Below, piece after piece: positions 49,701 through 54,255 of a DNA stretch of 54,255 bases. The DNA comes from Gracilaria vermiculophylla (Eukaryota; Rhodophyta; Florideophyceae; Gracilariales; Gracilariaceae), in NCBI GenBank assembly GCA_019155205.2, contig JAHNZQ020000016.1, positions 402,822 through 457,076 on the forward strand, written 5' to 3'. The notes beneath the pieces are model-generated. The model made no database searches and was not told where the DNA came from. It was given only the letters and a program-made list of their open reading frames with translations. Position 1 is the first letter of the stretch; every line of letters starts with the position of its first letter. Made by a program: the position numbers and the translations under genes.

Positions 49701-52112
49701 CCTCGCGGAAAAGATGCTGTGACATTTGTTGTTAACCGTTCCAATACACTTGATCCTTCGCGTTATGTACATCCTTGTGAATCAGAGGGTTCATTATTTG
49801 ATACATTGGCCAGTCACATAAGGGCGTCTGATCCTGATGTGCTTGTCGGGTTTGAAACACAGAATTCATCGATAGGGTATGTCCTTGAACGAGCGCAAGC
49901 CATCGGCCACACCTTTGCAAATTTGGCATCTCGATGGCTGAAAGAATCACTATTCACATCCAAGAACCAAGATCAGAAACTTGACAACCCAGCGGCCGCT
50001 TATTATCGACGGAAGGGAGCAGATATCAAGATAACTGGAAGGCATGTTATAAGTCTCTGGAGAGTTGTCCGCAAAGAGGTGAAAATACCAGCTTACTCGA
50101 GGGAGACAATCGCGGCGGAGCTATTCAACACAACCTTCCCTCGACATGAGAACAAACACCTTGAAGAATGGTTCAACAACGATGGCCAATTCTGTCGTGC
50201 AATGACTCACCTTTCACGCTTAGTGTACCTCGACATCGCTATTATCGACAAACTTAATATATTGAGCCGGACTGGAGAGCTTGCTCGCGTGTTTGGGATC
50301 GATTTTATGAGCGTTTTGACTAGAGGGAGTCAATACCGCGTGGAGAGTATGATGAGACGAGTAGCAATCGCGAGGAACTTCGTACTGTTGGCGGCTCCGC
50401 GAGAAGAAGTTTTCAAACAACCTGCCGTGGAAGCTTTACCCCTGGTCATGGAACCTCAGTCTGCTCTCTATGTTGATCCTGTTATTGTTCTCGATTTCCA
50501 GAGCCTGTATCCGTCTGTAATTATCGCACATAACCTTTGTTTCAGTACAATGATAGGGAATGTGAACAGAATTTCAACATGGATAGAAAGGCGTCGGATC
50601 GGTATCCAGCCAAACTACGAACCTCCTACAGAAATTGAGCTTCCAATGCCACCTCAAAAAGGCGTTTTTGTCGCCTCAAATGGAGAGATGTTCGTACAAT
50701 CAACAGTGCGAAGAGGTATTCTTCCCCAGCTTCTCGAAGAGATTCTTGAAACCAGGGTAATGGTCAAAACGGCGATGAAAGGGGCAAAAGACGAAGCGGT
50801 TGCTAATTTGCTTAATGCTAGACAGTTTGGGTTAAAAATGATCGCGAATGTTACTTACGGATACACATCAGCGAGTTTCTCTGGAAGAATGCCGTGCGCT
50901 GGACTTGCTGACACGATCGTACAATGCGGTCGTGATTGTCTTGAAGATGTCATTCGATATGTGGAAGAGGAATTACGGAAACAAACAGGTGCCACGGTTG
51001 TGTACGGAGATACAGATTCTGTTTTTGTGCAAGTTCCAGGAGTTACCCGGGATGAAGCTTTTCAAGTTGGAGAAAAGATTGTCGAATATGTGGAAAAATC
51101 GTTTCCCAATCCGATAACGTTGAAGCTAGAAAAAGTGTATCATCCGTGTGTCCTGCAAACGAAGAAAAGATATGTTGGATACAGTTATGAATCTCGGCAA
51201 CAGTCAGTTCCAATATTCGATGCGAAAGGAATAGAAACAGTTCGGAGAGATACTTGTCCACTGGTGCAAAAAGCATTAGAGAAAAATATTCGAATACTTT
51301 TTGAAACAAAGAATGTATCGCTGGTCAAGAATCACGTGCAGCGGTTGTGTCGGCGATTACATCAAGATCGCATTTCCCTTGCTGACTACATTTTTCGGAA
51401 AGAAGTACGCCTGGGATCGTACAAAGAAGGCCATCTTCCACCAGCAGCTATTGTGGCCTCAAAGGCTATTGAACGGGACCCCAGGGCAGTGCCAAGACAT
51501 GGCGAGCGAGTTGCATTTGTTGTAATTTACGAGAAGCCTGGAGCTCCACTGAAAGATTGTGTTATATCACCCAGAGAGTTCGAATCGTCATTTCGTTATG
51601 GAGGCGTTCGTATGAATACTACATATTACATCACAAAGCAGTTATTACCTGCTTTGAATCGGATCTTCAGCCTCATTGGGGTGCGTGTTACTGCGTGGTA
51701 TGCCGAAATGCCTCGACCGTCGTTTCACTGGACGGTCCCTGATGACAACGAGAGACAAAAGCCTAGAAACAACCAGAGTAACCTTGCAATGTTTTACGGA
51801 TCAGAGAAGTGCGCAATATGTCATGGAAAGGGAAACGGAAAGAATCTTTGCGACGTGTGCAGCGAAAGTGAAGGTGCCATTCAAGCTTCAAGGTTTATAA
51901 TCGATACCAGAATTCGAGAAACCGAGGCAAAGCACTCGAATCTTGTCAAAAAATGTCTTCGATGTATAGCGTTTCAACCGCTCGGTCGGCGTGAGATTCT
52001 CTGCACAAACCTCACATGTTCTGTTCATAACGAGATGACTGTCACAGAGAGACTTTTGAAAAGTCTAAGGGTTCTTGGAAACAATCGAAATGCATGGATG
52101 GTAAAGAGATAA
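46761..52112 (+). CDS. REV3: DNA polymerase zeta catalytic subunit REV3 (two introns)
   Basis: Exons 46761-49230, 49316-49461 and 49521-52112 give 1735 aa. Introns are 85 nt (GTAAGT to CTCTAG) and 59 nt (GTATGT to TTAACCGAAG). The B-family enzyme extends past DNA lesions in translesion synthesis. The N-terminus (RIVHIDHYENPI, then RLPVIRIFGSTPAGQRACLH) is typical of REV3/Pol delta. A long disordered middle follows, then an exonuclease-like domain without the acidic pair of active proofreaders (LTVMAIE), and polymerase motifs A DFQSLYPSVI (about 1195), B NARQFGLKMIANVTYGY (about 1303) and C YGDTDS (about 1366). The C-terminus holds CysA (CAIC-x9-CDVC) and CysB (CLRC to CTNLTC), the [4Fe-4S] site that binds accessory subunits. 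The stop is 27 bp from the NOL12 stop. Confidence 0.95.
47967..48020 (+). repeat. (GGAGAT)9 hexanucleotide repeat inside REV3
   Basis: Nine perfect GGAGAT units, coding for nine Gly-Asp pairs in the disordered middle of the polymerase. Its length keeps the frame whatever the unit number. Confidence 0.95.
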
Positions 52113-52139
52113 TGCGCAACCTGAATTATCACGACGACA

Positions 52140-52703
52140 TCATGATGCATTTTTGTGGAACTCTTTACGCCGTTTCAGCTTTGCCTTTCGCATGTTGCCC
52201 TTGGATAACATGTGGGTGTACGAGATCTTCCGCTTCCATGATTTTCTTGTTTGCTTGACCACCCCTAGCTTCGGGGTAGCCTTTGTTTGTGGCGAACTAA
52301 TACCTTTATCTAATTCGAGTGACTGTTGGCCTTGTTCACCTTGAAATTCGGATGCCTCTCTCTGCTCTTGTATACGCGGAAGTACGGCAGGTTTTCCAAA
52401 ATCGAGTGGTTGGACCCAAGCTGTTACAACTCCATCCGCACATTTAAACTGAGTGGATTGAACGGCAGAGTTCCCATCCTCCGATTCAGATACATCCGCA
52501 ACCCTTTCTCGATTAGTCCGGAAAACCTCACGGCGTTGCTTTCGCTCTTCTCGCCTCTCTTGCTTCTGCTTTTCAGCGGCAAGTTTCTGGGCTTTCTGTC
52601 GGCGTTGTTGTTTACGTTGTCGAAATCCTGTCACGAATTCGCGATGGGCTTCAGCGTTGTAGACCACCGGCGCACCTTGCCGGCCACGGAATGCTCGAGT
52701 CAT
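52140..52703 (-). CDS. NOL12/RRP17 family nucleolar protein
   Basis: 187 aa. The signature block at the N-terminus is VVYNAEAHREFVTGFRQRK followed by a basic helix (QQRRQKAQKLAAEKQKQERREERK), as in human NOL12 and yeast Rrp17, proteins of the nucleolus needed for 5' processing of pre-rRNA and large-subunit maturation. A poorly conserved acidic middle (about 70-150) and a Lys/Arg-rich tail (KRKISYTHML, KAKLKRRKEF) follow. Length is typical (family about 180-240 aa). It converges on REV3 with only 27 bp between stops. Confidence 0.9.
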   Translation of the reverse strand: MTRAFRGRQGAPVVYNAEAHREFVTGFRQRKQQRRQKAQKLAAEKQKQERREERKQRREVFRTNRERVADVSESEDGNSAVQSTQFKCADGVVTAWVQPLDFGKPAVLPRIQEQREASEFQGEQGQQSLELDKGISSPQTKATPKLGVVKQTRKSWKRKISYTHMLSKGNMRKAKLKRRKEFHKNAS

Positions 52704-54255
52704 GCTTGGGCACTCGTGCGTTTGAATGATTGAGTGAAGCGTCGCAGACAGGATGCACTGCCAGTTTCAATCTGTAAAAAAAATTGAAGATGTATGTGCG
52801 ATATGTTCGAACAGAGATTCAATACATTCGAATTCCGGTGTGATAGAGTCTAAACAATACGTGAGTTTCGTTACGAGCCGCGAGTTTTCTTCTCCGCACT
52901 TCTCGACAAGGTAGCGTTCTCAGTGTCAAATGATCTGATAGAAAGTTTCGTGGCTCACGGGGGCAGTCGCACGTAACAAGGAGCTGAATGTTGAATGACG
53001 ATATCGACTGGGATAAATGTTGAAATCGGAGGGAACAAGTTCGGCTTCAATCTAGTACTCAATTATTAACCTCCGTATGTATACTGGTTTATCCTTTGGT
53101 TCTCGTCGACGCCGGTGCCGTCTTTGAAATGCCTACACCCGTGAAATTAGTTCTCCAAAAATTTAGGGGGCGCGAAAAAAGATTTTGACTCCCTCGGGTG
53201 ACTAAAGTTACAGTGCGCGTCAAAAGCATAATACCGGCCCCTCAGAAACTGAGGGCCGTTCCGAACAAGCGCAGAACGGCGGATGCATGCCCATTTCAGC
53301 GTTCTTATTGGCCAGCTAGACATTTTACTAAAGTGGTCCTGATTGCCCCTGATCCGTACTCTGTTGGGGCGCGCTGTAAGTATGGCTTTTCTCTACTATT
53401 AAAAGTACGCCACTTGGCTTTATTGTGACGAATCAGTTTCCAGCATTGGAACGGCGTTCACATATGTGGCACCAGATCGAGATCTGTATCGATCTATTCC
53501 TCTTGCCGGCAACGCCTACCGGTTACGATGTAACAATCTGCGAACGGAAAACTAGGTCCTTATTTAAATTCATTGCAACAGGAGCGATAATAGGCACTCA
53601 ATTTTCTTATCGAATTGGAACGATTCCTACTCATGAGTCGACGAAAGCTTGCAGGGCCAATGACGACGTTTGTGGCAATCCATGTAAAGAATCACATAAA
53701 GGTAAACAGTTCCAAAACCATATTTTCCTTCTAATACCTAACATAAATGACTTGATTATATTTTTTGTTTAGCACGCTACCATAATTGCAGTAGAAGGAT
53801 TTATTGGTATGCATTCTTGAACTTTTTGACAGCATGCTAAAGTATAAGAAGGCCTTGAATAAACGTGGGGTCTGAAAATCAGCCACCAAAACAAAAATGA
53901 ATTTATATCGAGAGCGGTAGTGCTCGTCCTGGTTCAAGGACGTAAGGATGAGAATTTTGAAAAAAATATTCAAAGTAATGACTATGCAAAACAATTTCAT
54001 AATTTTATGCGTGGGAAAAGAAAAATACTACAAACAACGATTCGATTACAGGCATACCAGAAATAGAACATATTTTGAAGCACCTACCTGTGAAAAAAAG
54101 ATAGGGAGCACGTGATGAGCTTTAAAGAAAAAAAAGAAATTGCAAATGTGGGAGACTCATCTGAAATCAACTCATATCAACCAAATTTCGAAAAACATGG
54201 CAAACATTCTGGACACTGTTTTACTTTGAATGAGTTTGCACGACTTTGTGTGCTG
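52704..54255. other. Right-end region with no recognised gene; one strong hairpin
   Basis: GGCCC-CTCAG-AAA-CTGAG-GGCC at 53236-53257 forms a 9-bp stem with one bulged base and a three-base loop. Frames at 53198-53428 and 53425-53772 plus have no recognisable domain. From about 53.7 kb the DNA is A/T-rich. The end may be the start of another repeat-rich tract. Confidence 0.4.

Noticed and set aside
1..54255. CRISPR arrays, bacterial operons or riboswitches
   Set aside because: The window is eukaryotic and no regularly spaced direct repeats or bacterial-type gene clusters are present.

Overview
This is a nuclear DNA fragment from a photosynthetic eukaryote with few introns. Three genes have short GT-AG introns of 59-92 nt, while a 13.5-kb TRRAP/Tra1 gene has none. 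A Shewanella-like phosphatase, a class II CPD photolyase and two proteins with plastid-type N-termini point to a plastid-bearing lineage. A red alga, perhaps a florideophyte, fits best. That is inference; no rRNA or organelle marker is present.

Layout: 1-4.6 kb is decayed mobile DNA. It holds the 3' end of a chromodomain Ty3/gypsy pol, a broken PIF/Harbinger transposase and a decayed Tc1/mariner element with identifiable ends. 5.7-7.8 kb is an extremely GC-rich island with a five-finger C2H2 gene. Facing it is TRRAP (7.8-21.3 kb, minus), then a class II photolyase (plus) facing a plastid-type membrane protein with a DnaJ-like Cys motif. At 25.9-26.9 kb and 41.5-42.5 kb lie two paralogous secreted Cys-rich coiled-coil proteins whose promoters were duplicated with them. 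Between them are an aspartylglucosaminidase, a cardiolipin synthase, a targeted NDP kinase, a TrmH-type methyltransferase with a long extra tail, a LigT-type RNA cyclic phosphodiesterase, a PH-domain CAMK-like kinase and a monoacylglycerol lipase-like hydrolase. The right part holds an SLP phosphatase, an unknown plastid-type protein, REV3 (catalytic subunit of DNA polymerase zeta) and a NOL12/RRP17 nucleolar protein. From 52.7 kb to the end I see no convincing gene.

The genes are mostly unrelated housekeeping functions: chromatin (TRRAP), DNA damage (photolyase, REV3), RNA processing (TrmH, LigT, NOL12) and lipids (cardiolipin synthase, lipase). Two organisational themes stand out. First, four convergent pairs have stop codons only 23-43 bp apart, so their transcripts should overlap at the 3' ends. 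Second, base composition is mosaic: CG-alternating islands at 5.7-9, 31.4-32.1 and 33.6-39.3 kb start or end inside genes, and two of them share a near-identical upstream element. The most distinctive biology is the pair of secreted Cys-rich coiled-coil proteins with a shared promoter.
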